56,583 bases of DNA, from assembly GCA_947451045.1 (NCBI GenBank), contig CANFXM010000002.1, forward strand, positions 1-56,583, given 5' to 3'. The notes under the pieces are model-generated. The model had not been told where the DNA came from. It ran no database searches and saw only the letters and a list, made by a program, of their open reading frames with translations. How positions within the stretch are numbered: position 1 is the first letter of the stretch; each line of letters opens with the position of its first letter. Shown in pieces: positions 1 to 8,807 of the stretch. The translations under genes were made by a program, and so were the position numbers. The stretch comes from Actinomycetota bacterium (GTDB lineage: Bacteria > Actinomycetota > Actinomycetes > Nanopelagicales > Nanopelagicaceae).

Positions 1-1
1 A

Positions 2-193
2 CAACAACCACAAGGTGGCAAAGGTCAACAACCACAAGGTGGCAAAGGTCAACAACCACAAGGTGGCAAAGGTCAACAACCACAAGGTGGCAAAGGTCAA
101 CAACCACAAGGTGGACAAGGACAACAACCACAAGGTGGACAAGGTCAACAACCACAAGGTGGACAAGGTCAACAACCACAAGGTGGACAAGGT
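2..193 (+). repeat. Tandem repeat, 8 copies of 24 bp (CAACAACCACAAGGTGGcAAAGGT / CAACAACCACAAGGTGGACAAGGT)
   Basis: Direct reading: copies start at 2, 26, 50, 74, 98, 122, 146 and 170. The first four encode QQPQGGKG and the last four QQPQGGQG. Confidence 0.95.
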
Positions 194-730
194 CCAACTA
201 ATGACAAATGGACGCAGTGTTATCAGCAAAATGGCGGCAAACTTAGTGGCGTAGTGAGTACAAATGCAACGCAATATATTGCTGGTCCGCCAACATTTGA
301 TGAGACAGCACAAGCTTTAGATTACAAAGTTGCAGCTCCGCACTATTTACCTAATGGTGGTGTATTCCAAGGAACGTATAACTTGCAAATCAGTGACACA
401 TTGGCTCGTTGTCTTTATGGTTTCTCAAATGCGCCAATTAGTGCAACAGTTTCTGTTGTAAGCATTGATGGAACTGCAAAAGTGGCAACAACTGTGGTCA
501 AAGATTCCGGTGGTTTTTTACAATTATCAGCAGCCGGCTTTACTTTCTCTAGTCCAACTATCAGAGTGAAGCTTTTCCAAGAAGCTACTTCTGCATCAAC
601 ATCTAAAACCTCATCAGGCACTTCAGCTAAAACCCCGCCTTCGTCTATTACGTGTATTAAAGGAAAGCTTTCAAAGAAGGTAACTGGGGTCACTCCAAAG
701 TGCCCATCTGGGTACTCTTTAAAAAAGTAA
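2..730 (+). CDS. Secreted/surface repeat protein, C-terminal part (5' end outside window)
   Basis: Frame +2 is open from the window edge through the 254..730 ORF. It reads (QQPQGGKG)4(QQPQGGQG)4-PTNDKWTQCYQQNGGKLSGVVSTNATQYIAGPPTF... and ends ITCIKGKLSKKVTGVTPKCPSGYSLKK. The tracked ORF 15..254 is a different frame of the same repeat. Confidence 0.8.
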   Translation, partial: QQPQGGKGQQPQGGKGQQPQGGKGQQPQGGKGQQPQGGQGQQPQGGQGQQPQGGQGQQPQGGQGPTNDKWTQCYQQNGGKLSGVVSTNATQYIAGPPTFDETAQALDYKVAAPHYLPNGGVFQGTYNLQISDTLARCLYGFSNAPISATVSVVSIDGTAKVATTVVKDSGGFLQLSAAGFTFSSPTIRVKLFQEATSASTSKTSSGTSAKTPPSSITCIKGKLSKKVTGVTPKCPSGYSLKK

Positions 731-789
731 TAACCTGAATCGCAAGCCAAATACCGAGAAGGTAAATGGTGAGGTTAGATAATGAGGGC

Positions 790-2640
790 ATGAAGAGAAA
801 AGTAGTTATTGCATTCGCTCTTGTGTTCTCTTCCCTTGCCTCACTTCCAGTGGCCATGGGTACTACAACACTTTTGGGATCAATCGGCGCCATAACAACA
901 ACTCTTGATCAAGGCACCGTAACCGTTGTAGCACCCACAACAAATTCGCCAGGAGCCTTTACTCTTTCATTTGATAATCCAGCGATTGCAACCGCAAAAG
1001 GCCTAGTAGTTACATTGCTATCACCCGGAACAACGAGAATTACTTTTACTCAAGCAGCTAGTGGTGCTTATGGCAGCGCAACTCGAACTGTGCAATTTTA
1101 TGTGCGACCTGGAACACCAACACTCGGGGCATTTGCTTCCAAAACTGTTTTACTCAACGTTGGCTCACTTTTGCTCACCGCACCCACTTCAAATTCAAAA
1201 GGCTCGTGGTCATACACATCTTCTGATCCAACCATCGCAGCAGTTGCCGGAAATAAAGTAACTCTTCTCGATGGCGGGAAAGTAACAATAACCGCAACTC
1301 AAGCTGCGACAGCAGAGTGGTTGACTGCAAAAACAACAATGGAATTAACAATTACAGCGGTTACTCCAACACTGGGAACATTTACGAATATAACTTTGAC
1401 TATAGATAGCATCGCGAAAGTTGATCTCACACCGCCAACTTCGAATTCAGTAGGTGGGTGGACATTCACATCGAGTAATCCAGCTGTTGCAACAATTTCT
1501 GGAGTAACACTGACACCTTTGCAGGCTGGAACTACAACGGTTACCGCGAAGCAATCGCCTTCCGGTGGTTTTAGTTCAGGTAAAACGAGCATGGTAGTAA
1601 CTGTTTTGGCTGCCGATCCCGTTGTTGGCGCACTCAATGACATCACTGTCGTGCAAAATGCAACTTCGTCGCCTTCTATTTCTTTAGTAGTTCCAACATC
1701 AAATTCTGCAGGTACGTGGTCACTAACTTCCTCTGATCCAAAAGTTGTATCTATTGATGGAAATAATGCTCAAATCAATGCCCCGGGTAAATCTACGATC
1801 ACGGCTCGACAAGCAGCTTCAGCAAAGTTTGGGCCATCTAAGCCAGTAACGATGACATTTACCGTAAAAGGAACTCCGACTTACTCTGCGTTACCTAATT
1901 TGGAAAAACTTGCTGGTGATCCAGATGTAGTTATAACGAACCCTGTTTCAAAATCTGATGGCGCATGGACTTACGTTTCAAGTGATTCCAAAATCGCAAC
2001 GATTTCTGGAAACACAATCAAACTTGGTGACGCGGGTCTTGTAACAATCACACTTACACAAGCAGCAGCGCCTTATTGGGTGGCTGGGACAACACAATTT
2101 ACGATTCGTGTTCTCGGGGTTACACCAACAATTGGAACTTTTGATGCCCAACAAATATCTATGGGGGATTCGCAATCAAAGATCAAAAACCCAACCTCTA
2201 ATTCACCAGGTCAATGGAGCTATTCGGTCCTTGATGAAAAAGTTGCGAAAGTTGTCAATGGAGTTGTTGTAGCCGTTGCGCCAGGAAAGACGACGCTTTC
2301 AGCAACACAGGCACCCGGTGGAAAATATGGCCAGTCAAATATGGTTCAAACAACTTTAACGGTAATTGGAAAAGCAATAACTCCGACACCTTCTCCAACG
2401 CCTTCCGCTACTGCGACACCTAAGCCCTCTGTTCCGGCAGAAACAACTACCGCGCTCAAAGTTGTAGTTGTAAAGCGTGTGATGACAATTTCGGTAACTG
2501 GTTCAAAAACTGGACTGCGAATTAGAATTAACGGTGTCAATGCCAAGATTGGTAAGAACACGGTTTCTGCTGGAACAAAGACAGTAATTGCTACCTTAGG
2601 CACAAAAGTTATCTATATGAAAGCCTTTGTAATCAAGTAA
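790..2640 (+). CDS. Secreted protein with about six Ig-like (Big-type) repeats and a Pro/Thr linker
   Basis: Signal peptide MKRKVVIAFALVFSSLASLPVAMG. Repeats of about 85 aa have the core PTSNSxGxWxYxSSDPxxAxIxGxxVxxLxxGxxTITATQAA. Linker is TPTPSPTPSATATPKPSVP. The ORF is open from 766; the start at 790 is preferred because of the signal peptide. Confidence 0.75.
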   Translation: MKRKVVIAFALVFSSLASLPVAMGTTTLLGSIGAITTTLDQGTVTVVAPTTNSPGAFTLSFDNPAIATAKGLVVTLLSPGTTRITFTQAASGAYGSATRTVQFYVRPGTPTLGAFASKTVLLNVGSLLLTAPTSNSKGSWSYTSSDPTIAAVAGNKVTLLDGGKVTITATQAATAEWLTAKTTMELTITAVTPTLGTFTNITLTIDSIAKVDLTPPTSNSVGGWTFTSSNPAVATISGVTLTPLQAGTTTVTAKQSPSGGFSSGKTSMVVTVLAADPVVGALNDITVVQNATSSPSISLVVPTSNSAGTWSLTSSDPKVVSIDGNNAQINAPGKSTITARQAASAKFGPSKPVTMTFTVKGTPTYSALPNLEKLAGDPDVVITNPVSKSDGAWTYVSSDSKIATISGNTIKLGDAGLVTITLTQAAAPYWVAGTTQFTIRVLGVTPTIGTFDAQQISMGDSQSKIKNPTSNSPGQWSYSVLDEKVAKVVNGVVVAVAPGKTTLSATQAPGGKYGQSNMVQTTLTVIGKAITPTPSPTPSATATPKPSVPAETTTALKVVVVKRVMTISVTGSKTGLRIRINGVNAKIGKNTVSAGTKTVIATLGTKVIYMKAFVIK

Positions 2641-2641
2641 T

Positions 2642-2968
2642 TTATTTTTCTCGATCTTCTCTTTCAAAAGCTTCAAGGTCTGGTTTTGGAATCTGGGGAA
2701 CATCCCCCCGCATAAGTCGTTTCCATAAATAGATTGCAATTCCCGCAAAAAGGGGCCATTCAAATGTGTAAACCCACGCACGCCAATTGCCGCTTTGAGC
2801 ACGACCAAATTCAAACCATCCCGCCCACATGCATGCTGGAAAAACACAAATCAAAGTAGCTGTCAAAATTATTTTTTGTTTTTGAGATGGCTCTCCAGTT
2901 GATTTCTCTTTGGTTGGATCTAATTCATCGCGAACCCATTGAGGTGCCTGGAACTCATCCTTATCCAT
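2642..2968 (-). CDS. Small membrane protein (two predicted TM segments), next to ctaG
   Basis: 108-aa ORF with hydrophobic stretches IILTATLICVFPACMWAGW and WPLFAGIAIYLW. It abuts the ctaG start. Confidence 0.6.
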   Translation of the reverse strand: MDKDEFQAPQWVRDELDPTKEKSTGEPSQKQKIILTATLICVFPACMWAGWFEFGRAQSGNWRAWVYTFEWPLFAGIAIYLWKRLMRGDVPQIPKPDLEAFEREDREK

Positions 2969-3798
2969 TATTCGAAATCTCGAATCATTTTCTTCTCTGC
3001 AGCAATCTCAGCATCAACTTCGATTGATTTTAGTTCCTCAGATTTAATCCAGTTGTAGACAGCAAATGCCATCCAAACAGTGTCAATGATCATTGCGCCA
3101 GACCACATAAGTGAGCCACCTCGACGTTGATCCGTGAGTTCGTACATGTTGTCGTAAAGGGAGCCTGGGTTTGTGTAAATAAAGAACCCAGTCAATGTTT
3201 CAGGCACCATCATGAGAAAAAGTGAAATCACAGAAAATGCAGGTGACATTCGTCGATTAGTCAGATTGCGATCCAATAGATTGAAATAAAAGAAATAGGG
3301 TAAAAGAATATAAAGAGGAACTTCGAAATATGTATGTGCCCAAGGGTGATTCATGATGTATCCGTGTGGAACTGGAAGGTGCACACCAATCATCAACGCG
3401 GCATATAAGAGCCAGCTAATCCAAGGATTAGTAAGAGTTATAAAAATACGATTCGTAGGATGGAATGTATTGGGAGTGCCAAGCACTAGAAGCGGGCCGC
3501 TAATCATCATCAACGTAATGTGCTGAGTCATGTGTAATGAGAAATAATCCATCGCGCGAGCGCCAACTGGAGTTATAAGAACAGCAAGAATTGAACTCAA
3601 TCCAGAGAAGAAAAATACCTGTTGACGCAACGTGACGCTGTGTTCAGACTTTTTAGTTTCACGTATATATATGTATGCAATCAAAAATAGAGGAATTAGA
3701 ATTTCGGGGGCTAATTGCCACGAATTCCAAACACTAATGTTGTGATGATGCATATCCATGATTGAGGCAGGGTAGACCCGATTTGAGAAATTGTGCAC
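2968..3798 (-). CDS. ctaG: Cytochrome c oxidase assembly protein, CtaG (caa3-type) family
   Basis: Polytopic His-rich membrane protein (LHMTQHITLMMISGPLLVLGTP, LPVPHGYIMNHPWAHTYFEVPLYILLPYFFYFNLLDR), divergent to the oxidase genes. Confidence 0.8.
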   Translation of the reverse strand: MHNFSNRVYPASIMDMHHHNISVWNSWQLAPEILIPLFLIAYIYIRETKKSEHSVTLRQQVFFFSGLSSILAVLITPVGARAMDYFSLHMTQHITLMMISGPLLVLGTPNTFHPTNRIFITLTNPWISWLLYAALMIGVHLPVPHGYIMNHPWAHTYFEVPLYILLPYFFYFNLLDRNLTNRRMSPAFSVISLFLMMVPETLTGFFIYTNPGSLYDNMYELTDQRRGGSLMWSGAMIIDTVWMAFAVYNWIKSEELKSIEVDAEIAAEKKMIRDFE

Positions 3799-3921
3799 AA
3801 AAAATAATGATTTAAGATCTTTCTGAGAAATAACTGAGAGTGAGTGCTATCCCTCAGGCAAGATTTCACCTTATTTTGTGCTTTGCAGTAATAACTTCAA
3901 CGTGTACCCTCCTGTGAACAC

Positions 3922-3941
3922 ACTCACATTTCGGTGTGAGT
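3922..3941 (+). promoter_or_regulatory. Perfect 7-bp hairpin followed by TTT, in the leader of the cupredoxin-cox operon
   Basis: ACTCACA-TTTCGG-TGTGAGT then TTTCTG, about 32 bp upstream of the ATG at 3974. Confidence 0.4.
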
Positions 3942-3973
3942 TTTCTGCATCCACTGTCAAAAAAGGGGCATAG

Positions 3974-4663
3974 ATGAATAAGCGGATTATCGCCGCATTC
4001 GGAACCGTGATCTTAGGCGCAGCAGTTATCGCTGGAATCGGAACGTATGTGGCATCGGCAAAGAATGATTCACGAGTACTTGCGGCAACAGCTGCGGGAA
4101 CCATGGATACACCTCAAGGAACTTTGCCTCACTACACATTAGCTATTTCTACTTATCCAGACAGCATGGCGGGTAGTCACGGTAAAGATGGTGGCGCACA
4201 TCCCGGATACGTAACGTATGGCCCTGTAACTAATTTTGAAGTGCCAGCACACTCGGCAATTACTATCACTGTCACAAATTATGATAGTGGTGAAAGTTTG
4301 AACAACGATTATTTCAGAGTTGTACGCGGAACCGTCGGTGGAACGGCAACCCTCAATGGAGAAGTAATTCGCTCAATCCCAACAGATAAAGTTGGACACA
4401 CTTTTACAGTTCATGGAATGGCTAATGAAAATTCAGAACTTTTCTTTAGCGTCCCACTAAAGGCTGTTCCTGAAGAAAATATGCCTGAAGAGGGATACAC
4501 AAAGAAGCCAAACGTCACGACATTCACTGTTATCACTGGTAATGCTGGAGAGTACGTATGGAACTGTGAATATCCATGTGGTGATGGAACGATTGCAAAA
4601 TTTGGCGCAGTCATGTCAACAATGGGTTATATGTCCGGCCACTTCAACGTCGTGAATAGCTAA
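3974..4663 (+). CDS. Membrane-anchored cupredoxin-domain protein
   Basis: N-terminal TM/signal, then a beta-sandwich-like region with GHTFTVHGM and GEYVWNCEYPCGDGTIAKFGAVMSTMGYMSGHFNVV. First gene of the cox cluster. Confidence 0.65.
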   Translation: MNKRIIAAFGTVILGAAVIAGIGTYVASAKNDSRVLAATAAGTMDTPQGTLPHYTLAISTYPDSMAGSHGKDGGAHPGYVTYGPVTNFEVPAHSAITITVTNYDSGESLNNDYFRVVRGTVGGTATLNGEVIRSIPTDKVGHTFTVHGMANENSELFFSVPLKAVPEENMPEEGYTKKPNVTTFTVITGNAGEYVWNCEYPCGDGTIAKFGAVMSTMGYMSGHFNVVNS

Positions 4664-4674
4664 GGGGCGCGAAT

Positions 4675-5442
4675 ATGTCACTCGATACTGAAAAAACTCC
4701 ACAATGGTGGAAGAAGAAAGATGTTAAGCAAACATTTGTAATTTGGGTAATCCTTACTCCAATTATTGGATATGTCGGATCGACAGTTCAAATTCGTTCG
4801 ATGGGCGCACCTGCATCAGAGACAATGGCGAGCGTTATCAACCTCATGGGACTTTTCACATGGGTAGCAGCACCGGTTGCAGCATTGGTTGGAGCAATGT
4901 GTTTGACAACTTTGCTTACAAAGAGTCACTATGGCGATAACCCGCCACATGAGGCCGAGAATGAAATTCGTAACTCTCCTCGCGCAAATGCAATCTGGGT
5001 TTCAATATCAGCTCTTCTTTGTTTGTTCGCACTAGTTGTCGGATTAATCGTGCTTCAAAAAGATGCTGGAGCACTTACTGATAAAGCAGCGATGAATATT
5101 AATGTCACTGGTCAACAGTGGGTTTGGAACTATGACTACGAAAATGGAGCGAGAAGTTCCGTTCTTTACCTTCCAGTCAATAAACCTGTGGTCTTTCATG
5201 TAACAAGCAAAGATGTAAAGCACTCTTTCTGGGTAGTTCAAATGGGCATAAAGATTGATGCGAATCCAGGCTACGTAACTGAGACAGCGGTTACTCCGAA
5301 CAAGATTGGCGTGTTTGATATTAGGTGCGCCGAACTTTGCGGATTGCTTCATGCATACATGCAAAATAAAGTTCACGTTGTAAGTCAGGCTGATTACGAC
5401 GCGTGGGTAAAAACTAATGCGACAACGGAGGCAGCAGCCTGA
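4675..5442 (+). CDS. coxB: Cytochrome c oxidase subunit II
   Basis: CuA motif CAELCGLLHAYM, GQQWVWNYDY, and KHSFWVVQMGIKIDANPG; two N-terminal TM helices. Confidence 0.93.
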   Translation: MSLDTEKTPQWWKKKDVKQTFVIWVILTPIIGYVGSTVQIRSMGAPASETMASVINLMGLFTWVAAPVAALVGAMCLTTLLTKSHYGDNPPHEAENEIRNSPRANAIWVSISALLCLFALVVGLIVLQKDAGALTDKAAMNINVTGQQWVWNYDYENGARSSVLYLPVNKPVVFHVTSKDVKHSFWVVQMGIKIDANPGYVTETAVTPNKIGVFDIRCAELCGLLHAYMQNKVHVVSQADYDAWVKTNATTEAAA

Positions 5443-7322
5443 TGACAACAACAATGGATCGACCAGCATCGGCACCAGGACAATCTCGCAGAAGTAAGCC
5501 ACTCATTGAGAGACTTAATATCTTCACCGCATTAGCGCTAGGTGCAATAAGCGCACTAGTTGTTTGGCAGTTAGCTTTGCACTTCTTGCCACAACTCCCA
5601 GACGGTCAACAGTATTTCAACCGCGAAGACAAGATCACGCTACTTTCAATGGTTGCATGGTTTATTGGATTCATGACTGGAATTGGAGCCCTTATAGGTC
5701 CATTCCGTTGGTTGATGGGTAAAGATCTTTCACATGATGAAAATATGTTTTATGCTGGAAAAGATTTAGGCGTAAAGCGTTATTTCCGCTACACAACAGA
5801 TCACAAAGTCGTGGGTATTCAATATCTTGTAATGACAATGTTGATTTTCTTTATTGGTGGAACACTTGCGATGCTTATCCGTACAAACTTGGGTCATCCT
5901 CAAGGAGGCTGGATTCATCCTCAGGCATATAACTCCATTGTTGGTACTCACGGAATCATCATGATTGTTGGAACAATCATTATGGTGACAGGACCATTTG
6001 GTAACTTCATTATGCCAATCATGATCGGTGCTCGCGATATGGCATTCCCTCGTTTGAATGCTTTGAGCTTCTGGCTCATCGTTGCAGCTGCTGTTCCATT
6101 GATTTGGGGTCAGTTCATTGGTGGCATCACTACCGGTTGGACTGCATACAACCCACTTGCTTCTCAAGCACCATTGGGAATGGATGGATACATCATGTTT
6201 ATTTGTATCTTTGCTATTTCTACAATGGTTGCAGGCGCAAATATCACAACAACAGTTATTCGTATGCGCGCAAAGGGTATGACCTGGAATCGCACACCAA
6301 TCTTTATTTACGGAACTGTGGCATCAGTTGCTCTCGCACTTCCTGCATTCCCAGTCTTCTTCTTGTCACAAATTATGTCGGCAATGGATCGTGCGCTTGG
6401 CACATCTTTCTATGACACAACACATGGTGGCAGTGGTTGGTTATACGAGAATCTTTTCTGGATTATGGGTCACCCAGAGGTGTACGTAATTCTTATACCT
6501 GCAGTTGCAGCGCTTATGGAGATGGCTCCGGTCTTCGCCCGTAATCCGCTCTTTAGCTTTAATATTGCTGTGTTAGGTATTGCAGGAATTTCTGGTCTAT
6601 CAGTTCTCGTATGGGCACACCATATGTACATGGCCGGATGGGCCCCACTTCTTAATGCACCATTTATGTTGACGACAGAATTGATTTCGATTCCAACCGG
6701 AATGCTCTTCTTGGTTCTGGTGGGCACGTTATGGCGCGGCAGACTATGGGTCACAATGCCAATGGCATCAATTTTTGCGTTGCTCTGGAACTTTATGATT
6801 GGTGGAATTACTGGAATTTATCTTTCAGATGTTCCAGCAGATGCCTTCTTGCACGGTTCAATGTATGTAACCGCGCACTTCCATTACACATTGATGGGCG
6901 CAGGACTTACAGGCGCACTTGCATCTCTCGTGTATTGGTTCCCAAAAATGACTGGTCGTATGTTTGATAAGAAGCTAAGTTGGATTTCATTCTGGATGGT
7001 TCAGATTGGCTTCAACGTAGCGTTTATGGGCATGTTCTTAGTTGGCCTTGCTGGTCAACCACGTCGTGTTGAAACATATGCAAAGATGTTTAGTCGCGGT
7101 AACTTGATTACAACGATTGGTGCGTATGTCATCATGGCAGGAATGCTCGTACTTCTACATGGAGTTATTTCATCATGGCGACACGGTGTGAAAGCACCAA
7201 TGAATCCATGGCAAGCAAAGACTTTAGAGTGGAGTGTTGCTAACCCAATTCCACTTGAAAACTTTGATGTTCTCCCAGTAGTTACAGCCGATGCTTACGG
7301 ATATGGAAAGGCAAAGTCATGA
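5442..7322 (+). CDS. coxA: Cytochrome c oxidase subunit I (divergent A-family haem-copper oxidase)
   Basis: THGIIMI (haem ligand His), GHPEVY (Glu plus Tyr cross-link site), WAHHMY and HFHYTL (CuB/haem a3 ligands), GQPRR. Confidence 0.95.
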   Translation: MTTTMDRPASAPGQSRRSKPLIERLNIFTALALGAISALVVWQLALHFLPQLPDGQQYFNREDKITLLSMVAWFIGFMTGIGALIGPFRWLMGKDLSHDENMFYAGKDLGVKRYFRYTTDHKVVGIQYLVMTMLIFFIGGTLAMLIRTNLGHPQGGWIHPQAYNSIVGTHGIIMIVGTIIMVTGPFGNFIMPIMIGARDMAFPRLNALSFWLIVAAAVPLIWGQFIGGITTGWTAYNPLASQAPLGMDGYIMFICIFAISTMVAGANITTTVIRMRAKGMTWNRTPIFIYGTVASVALALPAFPVFFLSQIMSAMDRALGTSFYDTTHGGSGWLYENLFWIMGHPEVYVILIPAVAALMEMAPVFARNPLFSFNIAVLGIAGISGLSVLVWAHHMYMAGWAPLLNAPFMLTTELISIPTGMLFLVLVGTLWRGRLWVTMPMASIFALLWNFMIGGITGIYLSDVPADAFLHGSMYVTAHFHYTLMGAGLTGALASLVYWFPKMTGRMFDKKLSWISFWMVQIGFNVAFMGMFLVGLAGQPRRVETYAKMFSRGNLITTIGAYVIMAGMLVLLHGVISSWRHGVKAPMNPWQAKTLEWSVANPIPLENFDVLPVVTADAYGYGKAKS

Positions 7323-7921
7323 GCGTAGAAACACATGCACATCACGAACATCCTGATGTTGTTGGAAGTCGCAACCGCCTAGGAGTAATTCTGATTCTGG
7401 TTGCAGATATCGCCTTTGCACTCAGCATGCTCTTTGTTTATTTCTATCTTCGAATGCAAAATGTCAACGATATGTGGCTTCCAAAAGCTACTGCTGATGT
7501 TCCTGCGACAACTCCTATTTCTAGTTCTACCGGCTACACAATTACTGCGATCATGGCAGTTGGATTACTTGCTCATTTTTATGGGCTCAAAGGAATTCAA
7601 GCTAAGAATCAAACGCAGTTGAAACTTGGCGGACAAGTCGCTTTGATTCTTTCCCTAGTTGGCCTTGGATACCAATTCAACACAATTGCTAGCTCACCAT
7701 TCACTTTCAATTCTGGTGGATATGCATCATGTTTCTATTTGATAACTATCTTGAACTTCGTCCACATAGTTTTGACTGTTTTCATCGCACTGGGCAATTG
7801 GAATCGTTCACGACTTGGACTTTATAAAGCCGATCACTGGCACGTCAATATCGTCAACGTGTGGTGGATCTGGATGACTGTGTCATCATTACTAGGTGCC
7901 TTCGCTCTCTCCTTCACCTAA
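7319..7921 (+). CDS. coxC: Cytochrome c oxidase subunit III-like
   Basis: 200 aa with about five TM helices, immediately after coxA with a 4-bp overlap. ADHWHVNIVNVWWIW resembles the COX3 YWHFVDxVW segment. Confidence 0.8.
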   Translation: MSVETHAHHEHPDVVGSRNRLGVILILVADIAFALSMLFVYFYLRMQNVNDMWLPKATADVPATTPISSSTGYTITAIMAVGLLAHFYGLKGIQAKNQTQLKLGGQVALILSLVGLGYQFNTIASSPFTFNSGGYASCFYLITILNFVHIVLTVFIALGNWNRSRLGLYKADHWHVNIVNVWWIWMTVSSLLGAFALSFT

Positions 7922-8807
7922 ATCTAAAAGTAGTAACTGGCTCAGCCTCTACATCGCCTTAGGCGTTGTTTGGGGCTGTTCCTTTATATTCATAAAGTTA
8001 GGCTTGGAATTTCTCACTCCCGTTGGCGTTGCATTTGGACGCGTATCGATGGGTGCCCTCACCTTGGTTTTTTGGGCACGCTATAAAAAAATTTCCCTGC
8101 CAACTGATAAAAAATTATGGGCACATTTATGGGTCGTCGCAATGTTGCTCAATGTTGTTCCAGGAATTCTCTTTGCTCAAGCTGAGACTCAAGTGACATC
8201 TATCTTGGCTGGAATAATCAATGCCGTAACTCCACTGACAACACTTATTGCAATCATGATCGTTTTTCGAGCAGAAAAAATAAAAACTTTTCAAACGATT
8301 GGGCTCATTCTTGGTTTCTTAGGAGTACTCACAGTTCTTGGTGCCTGGAAAGGTTTCGGGACAAATCCCATCAGAGCAGTTCTGGAACTTTTATTTGCGG
8401 TGACGTGTTATGGCTTTTCATTCCCGTACACAAGAAAATTTGTCTTGTCTCATAAATTACAACCCGAAGCACTTGCGGCTACCCAACTTTCAATTGCAGC
8501 AATAACTCTTTTACCGTTGTATTTGATGGGTGGCATTGCAAAAGATATCTACAAACCAGGGCCAGTCTTTGCAATGATTGCATTAGGTGTATTTGGAAGC
8601 GGCTTTGCATACATATGGAATTTTAAGATTATGGAAGCAGCAGGAAGCGCTATTGCAAGTAGCGTTACCTACGCAACTCCAGTGGTTGCAGTTATTGTCG
8701 GAATTGTTTTCTTGGGTGAAGGCATCACGTGGAATGAACCAGTAGGTGCGCTATTGGTATTACTAGGCGCAGCTATTGGGCAAGAACGAATAAAAATTAA
8801 TCGATAA
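7896..8807 (+). CDS. EamA/DMT-family transporter
   Basis: Two EamA-like halves (ALGVVWGCSFIFIKLGLEFLTPVGVAFGR...; ALGVFGSGFAYIWNFKIMEAAGSAIASSVTYATPVVAVIVGIVFLGEGI). Confidence 0.88.
   Translation: MPSLSPSPKSKSSNWLSLYIALGVVWGCSFIFIKLGLEFLTPVGVAFGRVSMGALTLVFWARYKKISLPTDKKLWAHLWVVAMLLNVVPGILFAQAETQVTSILAGIINAVTPLTTLIAIMIVFRAEKIKTFQTIGLILGFLGVLTVLGAWKGFGTNPIRAVLELLFAVTCYGFSFPYTRKFVLSHKLQPEALAATQLSIAAITLLPLYLMGGIAKDIYKPGPVFAMIALGVFGSGFAYIWNFKIMEAAGSAIASSVTYATPVVAVIVGIVFLGEGITWNEPVGALLVLLGAAIGQERIKINR

Noticed and set aside
15-254. Tracked ORF MAKVNNHKV... (79 aa)
   Set aside because: Out-of-frame reading of the 24-bp repeat. The frame at position 2 is open, continuous with the 254..730 ORF and gives a sensible QQPQGG repeat.
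415-750. Antisense ORF of 111 aa
   Set aside because: Fully inside the sense gene ending at 730; no domain, start signal or conserved motif.
5442-7322. Nitric-oxide-reductase-like identity for coxA because the K-channel Lys is missing
   Set aside because: The HPEVY tyrosine, the D-channel residues and a true CuA subunit II are all present, which favours an oxygen reductase.
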